Positions 39,946-49,034 of a DNA stretch of 64,000 bases are shown here, one piece after another. How positions within the stretch are numbered: position 1 is the stretch's first letter; each line of letters begins with the position of its first letter. This DNA comes from Deltaproteobacteria bacterium (GTDB taxonomy: Bacteria > Myxococcota_A > UBA9042 > PHBI01 > JACKFB01). The stretch lies in the NCBI GenBank assembly GCA_020632695.1, contig JACKFB010000017.1, positions 1-64,000 of the forward strand. The letters run 5' to 3'. The notes below the pieces were generated by a model that worked only from the letters and a program-made list of their open reading frames with translations, was not told the origin of the DNA and did not search any database. The translations under genes and the position numbers were made by a program.

Positions 39946-42900
39946 GTGCGCTTCCGACCCCCCATCCCGCTCGTGGCCCATCTGGTGACCCTCGGCGTCG
40001 TCGCCTCCCTCGCCGGAGGCTGCGGTGAATCCAGCGCCGCCGGCGACGCGGGGGACCTGGTGGCCGACCCGGGCGGCGACGCCCTCGACGTGGGCGGCGA
40101 TGCGGTCGACGCCTCGGCGGAGCTCGACGTCCCGACGGGCGACCTGGCCGACACCGAGCCCGACGTCGAGGTGGTCCCTCCCTCTCCGGACTGGCCCTCG
40201 GCCGGCGAGCTGGTCATCACCGAGATCATGAGGCAGCCCGTCGCCGTGGACGGCGCCGCCGGTGAGTGGTTCGAGGTCACAAACCTCCTGGCGCGCTCCT
40301 TCGACCTGCGGGGCTGCTATCTGGGCAGCGCCGGGGACTCGCCGCACCTCATCGCGACGTCGGTGCCCATCGGCCCGGGCGAGGTCCGCGTGCTGGGGCG
40401 CAGCGCGGATACGGCGGTCAATGGCGGTGCTCCGGTGGACTACGCCTACGGGACCCTGGATCTGTCCGAGGGCGCCGACGGCATCTCGCTGCGCTGCGGC
40501 GACGAGCTGGTGGACGCGGTCGAGTGGCCCGCGGCTGGCTCCTTCCCTTCCGAGGCGGGCGCGGCGATGCAGCTCGATCCCGGCTCCTACGGCGCGGGCC
40601 TCAACAACGACGCGGCCGGATGGTGCGCCGCAGTAGACGCGTATGGTGCGGGCGATCGGGGCACCCCCGGCGCCGGAAATCCGCCCTGCGACGCCGGCTT
40701 CGGCGTGGCCCGCTGCCGGCTCTTCGCGCCGATCGGTGTGGAGACCCTCACGGGCACCCCGCTCACGCTGCAGGGACGCCTCAGGCAGCCGGGGCTCACC
40801 GACGCGAGCCCCAAGACCGACACCTCGGCCTCGCTGCGCGCCGAGGTGGCCTGGGGCCCCGACGGCTCGAACCCCTCGGTGGACGACAGCGGCTGGACGA
40901 CCGTCGAGGCCACCCCCGACGCCGAGTGGCAGGACGCGACCGACCCGGGGGCCGACCAGTGGATGGGCACCTTCAATGCGCCCGCCCCGGGCGAGTGGGA
41001 CTATGCGTTCCGTTTCTCGGTGGACGGAGGCGCCTCCTGGAGCTGGTGCGACCTGGCCACCGGCGCCCCCGGCGAGGACGGCTCGCAGAACGGCTACCAG
41101 CCAGCCAACGCGGGAGCGCTGACCGCGCTGCCCAACGCCTGCTCGCCCAACCCCTGCACCACACCGCCGGCGGGGAGCTGCTCGGGCGACGTGGAGACCA
41201 CCTTCGCCGACGTCGGCACCTGCAGCCTGGTCGGCAGCGCCGCGCTCTGCGACTACGCGCCCACCAGCATCGACTGCGCCGCCCTCGCCACCACCTGTGA
41301 CGGCGACGCCTGCGCCGGCCTCCCCGGGCCACCGGCGCCCGGCGAGGTCATCTTCACCGAGGTCCTGCAGAACCCCGACCGGTCCTTCGACGACTTCGGC
41401 GAGTGGTTCGAGCTGACCCACGTCGGAAGCGAGGCGGTGAACCTGGCGGGGTGCGGCTTCGAGAGCCTGGGCGACCCTGGCTTCGCGCTGGACCCGGCCA
41501 CGCCCGTGCTGCTGCTGCCCGGCGCCACGCTGGTGGTGGGCGCCAGCGCCGCCATGTCCAACAACGGTGGGGTCGCGGTGGACGTCGTGTGGGAGGGGCT
41601 GCGGCTCGGCAACAACGACGACGTCCTGACCCTGCGCTGCGGCGGGCTGACCGTCGACACCATCGCCTGGGACAACGGGGCCACCTTCCCCGATCCGACG
41701 GGCGCTTCGATGCAGCTCTCCCCGGACAGCTACGACGCGACGGCCAACGACACCGGCGCCGCGTGGTGCGCCAGCGTGGTGCCTTTCGGCGACGGCGACC
41801 TGGGCAGCCCGGGCTCGGTCAACCCCGCGTGCCCGGACGCCTGCGACGGCGTTCCCTGCGCGTCGCCGCCTCCGTCGGACTGCCTGGGCAGCGTGGCGCG
41901 CGTCTACGCGGCGACCGGAGTGTGCGAGGTGGGGACCTGCACCTACGCCGTCGAGACCAGCACCGACTGCGCGCTGACCGACGAGGTGTGCAAGCTCGGC
42001 GCCTGCGTGGAGGTCACCGCGTCCGGCAAGACGCCCGCGCCCGGCGATCTGGTCATCGACGAGATCCTCAAGAACCCGAGCGCAGTGGGAGACACGAACG
42101 GCGAGTGGTTCGAGGTCGCCAACGTCTCGGGGACGGCGCTGGACCTGGCCGGCTGTGTGCTGTCGAGCAACAACGACCTGGACCACACCATCCCGAAGTC
42201 CCCCGCCTTGACGGTCCCGGCGGCCGGGTTCCTCGTGTTCGGCGCCAGCGCCAACGCCTCGGTGAACGGCGGCGTCTCCGTCGACCACGCGTGGTCGGGG
42301 ATCGCCCTGGGCAACGGGGCCGACAGCCTGACGATCCGCTGCGACAACGTGGTGGTCGACACGGTGGCGTGGGACGACGGCGGCAGCTTTCCGGACCCCG
42401 AAGGCGCGGCGATGCAGCTCGATCCGGGCAGCCTGGACCCGGCGGCGAACGACGACGGCGCTCACTGGTGCGTGGCGACGCCCACCTTCGGGACGGGCGA
42501 CAAGGGGACGCCCGGGCAGCCCAACCCGGCCTGCGGGGATTCGTGCGCGGGGGTCGTATGCAGCGTGCCGCCCGCGCCGATCTGCGACGGCACCGTCGCG
42601 ACGACCTGGGAGGCCACCGGGACGTGCGCCCAGGGCAAGTGCGACTACGCGGCGGCGACGACGGTGAACTGCCCCGACGGCGGCCTCGAGTGCGTCGCCG
42701 GCGCTTGCGTGGAGCCCGGCTCGGTCGTACCCCAGGCCACCCCCGGACAGCTCGTCATCTCGGAGATCATGCAGAACCCCGACGCGGTGGGCGACCCGGA
42801 CGGCGAGTGGTTCGAGGTCACCAGCCTGGTCAGCTTCGCCGTGGACCTGCAGGGCTGCGTGGTGCGCAGCAAGAGCGACCCCGACCAGACCATCGACGCC

Positions 42901-43248
42901 GGCGGGCCGCTGGTGCTACCGGCGATGGGGCGGCTGGTGTTGGGTTTCGATGACGACCCGTCGACCAACGGGGGCGTCGCGGTCGACTACGCCTACGGGG
43001 CGCTGGCCCTCGGCAACGGCGCCGATTCGGTCGCCATCTGGTGCGGGGGCGTGCCGCTGGACGCCGTCGCCTGGGACGGCGGGCCGAAGTTCCCCGACCC
43101 GCAGGGTGCGTCCATGCAGCTCGACCCGGCCTCGTTCACCGCGGCCGCGAACGACAGCGGAGCGGCCTGGTGCGAGAGCAGCGCTGCCTTCGGCGCGGGA
43201 GACAAGGGGACGCCGGGGGAGGCGAACACCTCCTGCCCGGCGCCTTGA
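39946..43248 (+). CDS. Lipoprotein with four lamin-tail domains
   Basis: This 1100-aa secreted lipoprotein starts at GTG 39946. A signal peptide ends in lipobox SLAGGC (about residue 26), then a flexible Asp/Ala/Gly linker. Four lamin-tail (LTD) Ig-like domains begin near residues 86, 465, 698 and 931, each opening with the pattern ELVITEIMRQP / GEWFEVTN and ending SMQLDP...AWC. Between the first two is a beta-domain of a type seen in surface glycan-related proteins (about 265-385). Cys-rich linkers such as CDGVPCASPP precede LTDs 2-4. LTDs are adhesion or scaffolding modules, and this protein is likely cell-surface exposed. The repeats are divergent in sequence, unlike the FAS1 copies upstream. 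Confidence 0.88.
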   Translation: MRFRPPIPLVAHLVTLGVVASLAGGCGESSAAGDAGDLVADPGGDALDVGGDAVDASAELDVPTGDLADTEPDVEVVPPSPDWPSAGELVITEIMRQPVAVDGAAGEWFEVTNLLARSFDLRGCYLGSAGDSPHLIATSVPIGPGEVRVLGRSADTAVNGGAPVDYAYGTLDLSEGADGISLRCGDELVDAVEWPAAGSFPSEAGAAMQLDPGSYGAGLNNDAAGWCAAVDAYGAGDRGTPGAGNPPCDAGFGVARCRLFAPIGVETLTGTPLTLQGRLRQPGLTDASPKTDTSASLRAEVAWGPDGSNPSVDDSGWTTVEATPDAEWQDATDPGADQWMGTFNAPAPGEWDYAFRFSVDGGASWSWCDLATGAPGEDGSQNGYQPANAGALTALPNACSPNPCTTPPAGSCSGDVETTFADVGTCSLVGSAALCDYAPTSIDCAALATTCDGDACAGLPGPPAPGEVIFTEVLQNPDRSFDDFGEWFELTHVGSEAVNLAGCGFESLGDPGFALDPATPVLLLPGATLVVGASAAMSNNGGVAVDVVWEGLRLGNNDDVLTLRCGGLTVDTIAWDNGATFPDPTGASMQLSPDSYDATANDTGAAWCASVVPFGDGDLGSPGSVNPACPDACDGVPCASPPPSDCLGSVARVYAATGVCEVGTCTYAVETSTDCALTDEVCKLGACVEVTASGKTPAPGDLVIDEILKNPSAVGDTNGEWFEVANVSGTALDLAGCVLSSNNDLDHTIPKSPALTVPAAGFLVFGASANASVNGGVSVDHAWSGIALGNGADSLTIRCDNVVVDTVAWDDGGSFPDPEGAAMQLDPGSLDPAANDDGAHWCVATPTFGTGDKGTPGQPNPACGDSCAGVVCSVPPAPICDGTVATTWEATGTCAQGKCDYAAATTVNCPDGGLECVAGACVEPGSVVPQATPGQLVISEIMQNPDAVGDPDGEWFEVTSLVSFAVDLQGCVVRSKSDPDQTIDAGGPLVLPAMGRLVLGFDDDPSTNGGVAVDYAYGALALGNGADSVAIWCGGVPLDAVAWDGGPKFPDPQGASMQLDPASFTAAANDSGAAWCESSAAFGAGDKGTPGEANTSCPAP

Positions 43249-43329
43249 TCCCGACTCACCGTGGGCGCAGGAGCGGACGCGCTCCAGCGCCGGGGCGCTG
43301 CGACCTGGACGAGGCGAGCGTGCCCGCCG

Positions 43330-43506
43330 TCAGGTCAGAGGGCGCCGACCACGCACCAGCCCGACGATCAGGGAGATGACGAAGAGCGCCACGAAGATGA
43401 AGAAGAGCACCTTGGCGATGCTGGCGGCGCCAGCAGCGATGCCGCCGAACCCGAACAAGGCGGCGAGCAGTGCGATGACGAAGAAAGTGAGAGCCCAGCC
43501 CAACAT
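43330..43506 (-). CDS. Small two-helix membrane protein (DUF1328/YtjA-like)
   Basis: This 58-aa protein has two transmembrane helices: MLGWALTFFVIALLAALFGF and, after a Gly/Ala turn (GGIAAGAASIAK), VLFFIFVALFVISLIVGLV, ending RGRRPLT. This matches the DUF1328 family of small membrane proteins such as YtjA, whose function is unknown but which are often stress-linked. The start ATG 43506 has an excellent AGGAGG five bases upstream. The GIA..A...AK motif between the helices is typical of the family. Confidence 0.9.
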   Translation of the reverse strand: MLGWALTFFVIALLAALFGFGGIAAGAASIAKVLFFIFVALFVISLIVGLVRGRRPLT

Positions 43507-43912
43507 GGTGTCCTCCTTGGGAATGTGAAGTCAGAGCGTCTGACGCCGGAGCGTCTGTGGTCGTCGACTGCAACTTGGCGGCCATCTGGGTGAAACGCTT
43601 TGATTTCGATGGGTAACGGGCGGGGCGCATGGTGCCGACGCTGCGCCGCCCACCGAGTGTCGCGACGCTGTTTGCCACGAGCGGGGCATATTGCCGCGTC
43701 ACCACTCTCGCTGGTCGGGCCGGAGCTCTCGGATCGAGCGGGCCGCGCCGTGGCGGTGGGGACTCCCCGGGTGAGCGGCACGAGGGGCAGGCGCGATCGG
43801 CTCGCCCCACCCCGGGGGAGGTGGTCGTACCCATGGCATGACCGTTGCACCGCTCAGCTCGCGCCGGAGCCCCAGTCGCGGGCTTGGCGAAACGGATCAC
43901 GGAGCAGAATCC
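43507..43912. other. Intergenic region, no gene seen
   Basis: These 406 bp lie between two divergent genes, the DUF1328 gene (minus) and the coiled-coil lipoprotein gene (plus). Open frames on both strands lack recognisable domains or start signals. No strong promoter was identified. Confidence 0.5.
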
Positions 43913-44419
43913 ATGAAGCGACTCATTTCCATCGTCATGTTCGGAGCGCTGGCTCTGCCCGCTGGCTGCCAGGAGAAGGATACGCCGGGCACCACCGCGG
44001 GGGAGCGGATCGAGCGCGCCGCGGATCGGGCGGGAGAGAAGCTCGAGGAGGCTGGCGAGGCGACCGGACGACAGGTCGACAAGCTCGGCGAGAACGTCGA
44101 GGAGGCCGTGAACGGGGCCCGGCCCGCGATGCGCGACGCGCGCGCCGAGGCCCAGGCGAAGCTGCGGGCGAGCCTCGACGAGATGGGCCGGAACATCGAC
44201 GCCGCCGAGGCGAAGCTGGACGAGGCCGGTGATGACGTGGCCGCGGGCACCCGTGAGGCGCTCGCGAAGATGAAGGCGGAGGCGAAGGTCGCCCGCGAGA
44301 AGCTGGATGCCCTCGGAGAGGCGGCCGACGACCGCTGGGACGAGGCGCGGCGCGAGATCGCCGACACCATCGGTGACATGCAGCGCGGCTGGAACGCCAT
44401 GAAGAAGGAGTTCGACTGA
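43913..44419 (+). CDS. Coiled-coil lipoprotein
   Basis: A 168-aa protein starting at ATG 43913. The N-terminus MKRLISIVMFGALALPAGCQ is a lipoprotein signal with lipobox LPAGC. The remainder is one long charged amphipathic helix or coiled coil (AGERIERAADRAGEKLEEAGEATGRQ, RAEAQAKLRASLDEMGRN, ALAKMKAEAKVAREKLDALGEAADDRW) with 11-residue-type periodicity, similar to apolipoprotein- or LEA-like periplasmic proteins. Its role could be envelope spacing or stress protection; no enzyme motif exists. Paired with the adjacent DUF1328 and bacterioferritin genes, a stress context is plausible but inferred. Confidence 0.8.
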   Translation: MKRLISIVMFGALALPAGCQEKDTPGTTAGERIERAADRAGEKLEEAGEATGRQVDKLGENVEEAVNGARPAMRDARAEAQAKLRASLDEMGRNIDAAEAKLDEAGDDVAAGTREALAKMKAEAKVAREKLDALGEAADDRWDEARREIADTIGDMQRGWNAMKKEFD

Positions 44420-44625
44420 TCGCCTGACGCGCGGAGGGGCGCGGCTGAATGCCGAGGCGAGCCGGCAGGCCGCCCGGGCGCCCCCGCCCGCTTCGCTCCC
44501 TACACCCCCAGAGACATCTGCGGGTCGGCCCCGGGTCCGGTCATCGGAGCTGGAGCCGGCTCGCCGGTGCGTCCGACTGAACGCTCCCCGCGAGCACCCT
44601 CGAACCCTTGCCAAGGAACGACACC

Positions 44626-45180
44626 ATGCAGCCCTTTCAAGCCGATCACGATAGCATCGACCGCAACGCCAGGCAGAACCTCGCCAAGGGCGCGGTCACC
44701 GCGGGCAACGACGCGGACGTCGCCGAGGTCATCGACGCGCTGAACCACGCGCTGGCGACCGAGCTGGTGTGTGAGCTGCGCTACCGCGCGCACTATCACG
44801 CCGCCGACGACGAGGGGGAGCTCAACGTGGCGGGCGAGTTCCTGGAGCACGCCCAGCAGGAGCGCGCCCACGGCGAGAAGCTGGCCGCGCGCATCGCCCA
44901 GCTCGGCGGCCAGCCCGACTTCAACCCCTCGACGCTGCTGGAGCGCAGCCACGCCGACTACACGAAGCCCGGATCCATCGACAAGATGCTCGAGGACAAC
45001 CTGGTCGCCGAGCGCCAGGCGATCCAGGTCTACACCAAGCTGATCCGTTGGCTGGGTGACCACGACCCGACGTCGCGCCGCCTCATCGAGGAGATCCTCG
45101 AGCAGGAGGAGGAGCACGCCGACGACCTGGCGGGGCTGCGCAAGCGGCTGAGCACGCGCTCGCGCGGGAACGGGGTGTAG
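44626..45180 (+). CDS. Bacterioferritin-like iron-storage protein
   Basis: This 184-aa four-helix ferritin-like protein stores or oxidises iron. Ferroxidase ligands appear in HALATELVCELRYRAHYH, EFLEHAQQERAHGEKLAARI (ExxH), VAERQAIQVYTK and EEILEQEEEHADDLAGL, so the di-iron site looks intact. The haem-ligating Met of classical bacterioferritin (EMxHA) is Arg here (ERAHG), so it probably binds no haem. It starts at ATG 44626 with AAGGAA seven bases upstream; a TTG further upstream would add six residues. It is followed downstream by the tandem repeat region. Confidence 0.87.
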   Translation: MQPFQADHDSIDRNARQNLAKGAVTAGNDADVAEVIDALNHALATELVCELRYRAHYHAADDEGELNVAGEFLEHAQQERAHGEKLAARIAQLGGQPDFNPSTLLERSHADYTKPGSIDKMLEDNLVAERQAIQVYTKLIRWLGDHDPTSRRLIEEILEQEEEHADDLAGLRKRLSTRSRGNGV

Positions 45181-45220
45181 CCGACGGGCGCTGAGGCGAC
45201 CTGGGCACCGGGACCGGGAC

Positions 45221-45420
45221 AGGTGTCCCGGCCCCGGCCCGGCCGCCGCGGCTCGACCCGCGGCCAGCGCTAGCGCGACCCGGGCGCGAGGGCCGTGGCA
45301 GGTGTCTCGACCCCGGCTCGGTCATCGCGCCTCGACCCGCGGTCAGCGCTGACGCAACCGGGCGCGAGGGCCGTGGCAGGTGTCTCGACCCCGGCTCGGT
45401 CGTCGCGGCTTCGCCTGCGC
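45221..45420. repeat. Tandem 78/79-bp intergenic repeat
   Basis: Copies begin with AGGTGTC at 45221, 45300 and 45378 (spacing 79 and 78 bp). The second and third share AGGTGTCTCGACCCCGGCTC. Each includes GCTCGACCCGCGG-type self-complementary words. The third copy runs into the histidine-kinase gene end. It lies between convergent genes, consistent with a terminator-like or REP-like role. Confidence 0.7.
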
Positions 45421-45421
45421 C

Positions 45422-46915
45422 TCAACCCGCGGCGTGGGTCTCCGGCCCGGCCGGCGGCGTCGCCTCCGCCGCGGCCTCGGCGGTCGCCATCGGCAGGAAG
45501 ACCCGGAAGGTGGTCCCCACGCCGGGCTTGCTGTCCACGTCGATGCGGCCCTCGTGCTCGCGGACGATGTCGGCGCAGACCGCCAGCCCGAGGCCGGTCC
45601 CCTCCGAGGCCTCCTTGGTCGTGAAGAAGGGGACGAAGATGCGCGCGCGCACCTCGTCAGGCATCCCCTCGCCCTCGTCCTCGACCTCGAGGCAGACCAG
45701 CGGACGCGAGTCCTGCTCGCTGGCCGCTGCCGGCCGCACGCGCAGGCTCAACCGCCCGCCCCCGGGCATCGCCTGGATGGCGTTGGTGATGAGGTTGGCG
45801 AGGACCTGCTCCAGCTCCTGGGTGATCCCGCGCGTGCGCCACGGGCCGCCCTCGCTCACCTCGAGGCTGGGGACCACGCCGGCCCGGTGCATCATGTGGC
45901 CCAGCAGGGACAGCGAACCGTCGGCCAGGTGAGCCAGGTCGACCGAGCCCCGCTCCGAGACGCCCTTGCGCGCGAACCCGAGCAGCCCGCGGATCCGCTC
46001 GGCCATCCGCGCGCTCTGGCGCTCGATGATCTGCGCGCACTCGACGGCGACCTCGTCCTTGGCGACCCCGATGGCGATCATGTGGGCCCGGCCCGAGACG
46101 ACGTTGAGCGGCGTGCCCAGCTCGTGCGCGATCGACGCCGTGAGCTGCCCCACCACCTTCAGCCTGCCCGCGTGCCGGAGCTGGGCGGTCGCCGCGACCC
46201 GCCGCCGGGTCTCGTCCTCGATGCGCCGCCGCGCGATGTCCAGGCCGACGGTGAGCTGGTTGACCTCGTTGGCCAGCTCGCCGAGCTGGTCGGCGCCGCG
46301 CACGTGCAGCCGCCCGGTCAGGTCGTCGCTGGCGATGCGGCGGAGCTGCTGGGTCACCTCGGCCAGGGGCCGCGCCACCAGCAGGTGCGTGCCCAACAGG
46401 ATCACCAGCGCGCACACGACGGCCAGCACCAGCGCGATGGTCGCCGTGTTCATCAGGATCGCGCGGCTCTCCTGCTGCGCGGCCTGGGCCGAGGACTCGA
46501 TCCCCAACACGCCCGCGACCTTCCCGTCCCGAACCAGCGGTCGGTACATGGCGATGAACCGGTGCGAGCTGTCGACGAAGGGGCCCACCCCCTGGTTGCC
46601 CATCAGGCGCGACCAGTCCTCGGCGCTGCCGCGGAACTCGGGCGGCGCCGCTCCGGTGGCCTGCAACCAGGCCACCCGTCCGGGCTCCACCTCGTCGGCC
46701 GTGCGTCCCAGGATCGCTCGGGCGTTGCGCTCACCCTCCCGGTTCAACGCCTCCGAGACCGCCGCCGCGAGCAGGTCGGCCCGCTCGGTCAGCAGGCGGG
46801 CGCGGTCACGCTCCATGCGCCCGACGGCGACTCGCGCGGTCCACAGGCCGTGCACGCCCACGACCACGAAGATGCTGATCGTCAGCGCAAGCGTGAGCTT
46901 GGTCGCGAGTCTCAT
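45422..46915 (-). CDS. Membrane sensor histidine kinase
   Basis: This 497-aa sensor kinase starts at ATG 46915. TM helix 1 is LTLALTISIFVVVGVHGLW. A periplasmic sensing domain spans about 30-155, and TM helix 2 is ATIALVLAVVCALVILLGTHLL. The HAMP linker is LVARPLAEVTQQLRRIASDDLTGRL (about 185-240). The phospho-acceptor H-box is LTASIAHELGTPLNVVSG (about 262). The HATPase domain has N-box ELEQVLANLITNAIQAMP, G1 VEDEGEGMP and G2 TGLGLAVCADIV. It is the last gene of an operon behind an NtrC-like regulator and a single receiver protein, so it most likely phosphorylates one or both. The sensed signal is unknown. Confidence 0.93.
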   Translation of the reverse strand: MRLATKLTLALTISIFVVVGVHGLWTARVAVGRMERDRARLLTERADLLAAAVSEALNREGERNARAILGRTADEVEPGRVAWLQATGAAPPEFRGSAEDWSRLMGNQGVGPFVDSSHRFIAMYRPLVRDGKVAGVLGIESSAQAAQQESRAILMNTATIALVLAVVCALVILLGTHLLVARPLAEVTQQLRRIASDDLTGRLHVRGADQLGELANEVNQLTVGLDIARRRIEDETRRRVAATAQLRHAGRLKVVGQLTASIAHELGTPLNVVSGRAHMIAIGVAKDEVAVECAQIIERQSARMAERIRGLLGFARKGVSERGSVDLAHLADGSLSLLGHMMHRAGVVPSLEVSEGGPWRTRGITQELEQVLANLITNAIQAMPGGGRLSLRVRPAAASEQDSRPLVCLEVEDEGEGMPDEVRARIFVPFFTTKEASEGTGLGLAVCADIVREHEGRIDVDSKPGVGTTFRVFLPMATAEAAAEATPPAGPETHAAG

Positions 46916-46936
46916 GCTGGGTCCCCGGTACGCGTG

Positions 46937-47342
46937 TCAGCCGGCATCGAGGAGCGTCTTGACGGCACGCACCAGCCGAGTCGAATCGAAGGGCTTGTCG
47001 AAGACCTCGATGGCCCCCAGCTTGCGCGCCCGGTTGTGGATGGCGTCGTCCCCGAAGCTGGTGATGACGATGGTGGGCGGCGCGGCGCCGCTCTCTCCCA
47101 GCCGCCTCAGCAGCTCCATCCCACCCATCACCGGCATGTGCAGATCGGTGACGAGCACGTCGGCCGCCCACTCGGCGTCCGTCAGGGCCTCCATCACCGC
47201 CAGGCCGTCCCCGACGGCGCGCACCTCGTAGCCCGCCAGCTCGAGGTAGGCCTTGAGGAGGGTGCGCATCTCGTCGTCGTCTTCTGCCAGCAATACGCGC
47301 GCCGCGCGCGCCGACGCGCCTGGGCGGCTGCGCTCCTTGGGG

Positions 47343-47356
<14 letters not shown>
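46937..47356 (-). CDS. Single-domain response regulator
   Basis: This 139-aa stand-alone receiver domain starts at ATG 47356, overlapping the NtrC-like gene by 14 bp. Core residues: acidic pair in ARVLLAEDDDEMRTLL, phospho-acceptor Asp in DVLVTDLHMPVMGGMELL (about residue 71), Thr/Ser switch in TIVITSFGD, and Lys in IEVFDKPFDSTRLV. There is no output domain, so it probably relays phosphate or acts by protein contact, CheY-like. It sits between the NtrC regulator and the histidine kinase, which suggests a three-part relay. Confidence 0.92.
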
Positions 47357-48794
<1,438 letters not shown>

Positions 48795-48897
48795 CGAGTT
48801 CCTCCAGGCGACGCGTTCGGTGAGGCGCTTCGGCCTCCAAGCCCCGAGTGCGGCAGGGTCGCAAGGTCGGCGCAGCCCGGGGGCGGTGGAACTGCCC

Positions 48898-48913
48898 AGC
48901 AAGGTCCATGCCA
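48898..48913 (-). promoter_or_regulatory. Sigma-54 promoter for the NtrC operon
   Basis: On the minus strand the sequence TGGCATGGACCTTGCT fits the -24/-12 consensus TGGCACG-N4-TTGCW with one mismatch (C to T in the -24 box) and correct spacing. It lies 104 bp upstream of the NtrC-like start codon, in the proper orientation. Confidence 0.65.
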
Positions 48914-49034
48914 CCGTGCCGTCGTTCCGGGATCGGACAGGATTGTCCACCACTCGCGGCGATCGAGGCAAACCGGGGAGGGCGCGACGCGGGGCACGGT
49001 GCCTCGTCGGGGCGATGTGCCCCGAGCGGGGCGG

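Noticed and set aside
39160..42465. A 1,101-codon minus-strand open frame
   Set aside because: Antisense to the PaaI and lamin-tail genes; no recognisable domain.
45221..45420. CRISPR-like array from the tandem repeats
   Set aside because: Units are contiguous with no unique spacers, and no cas gene is nearby.
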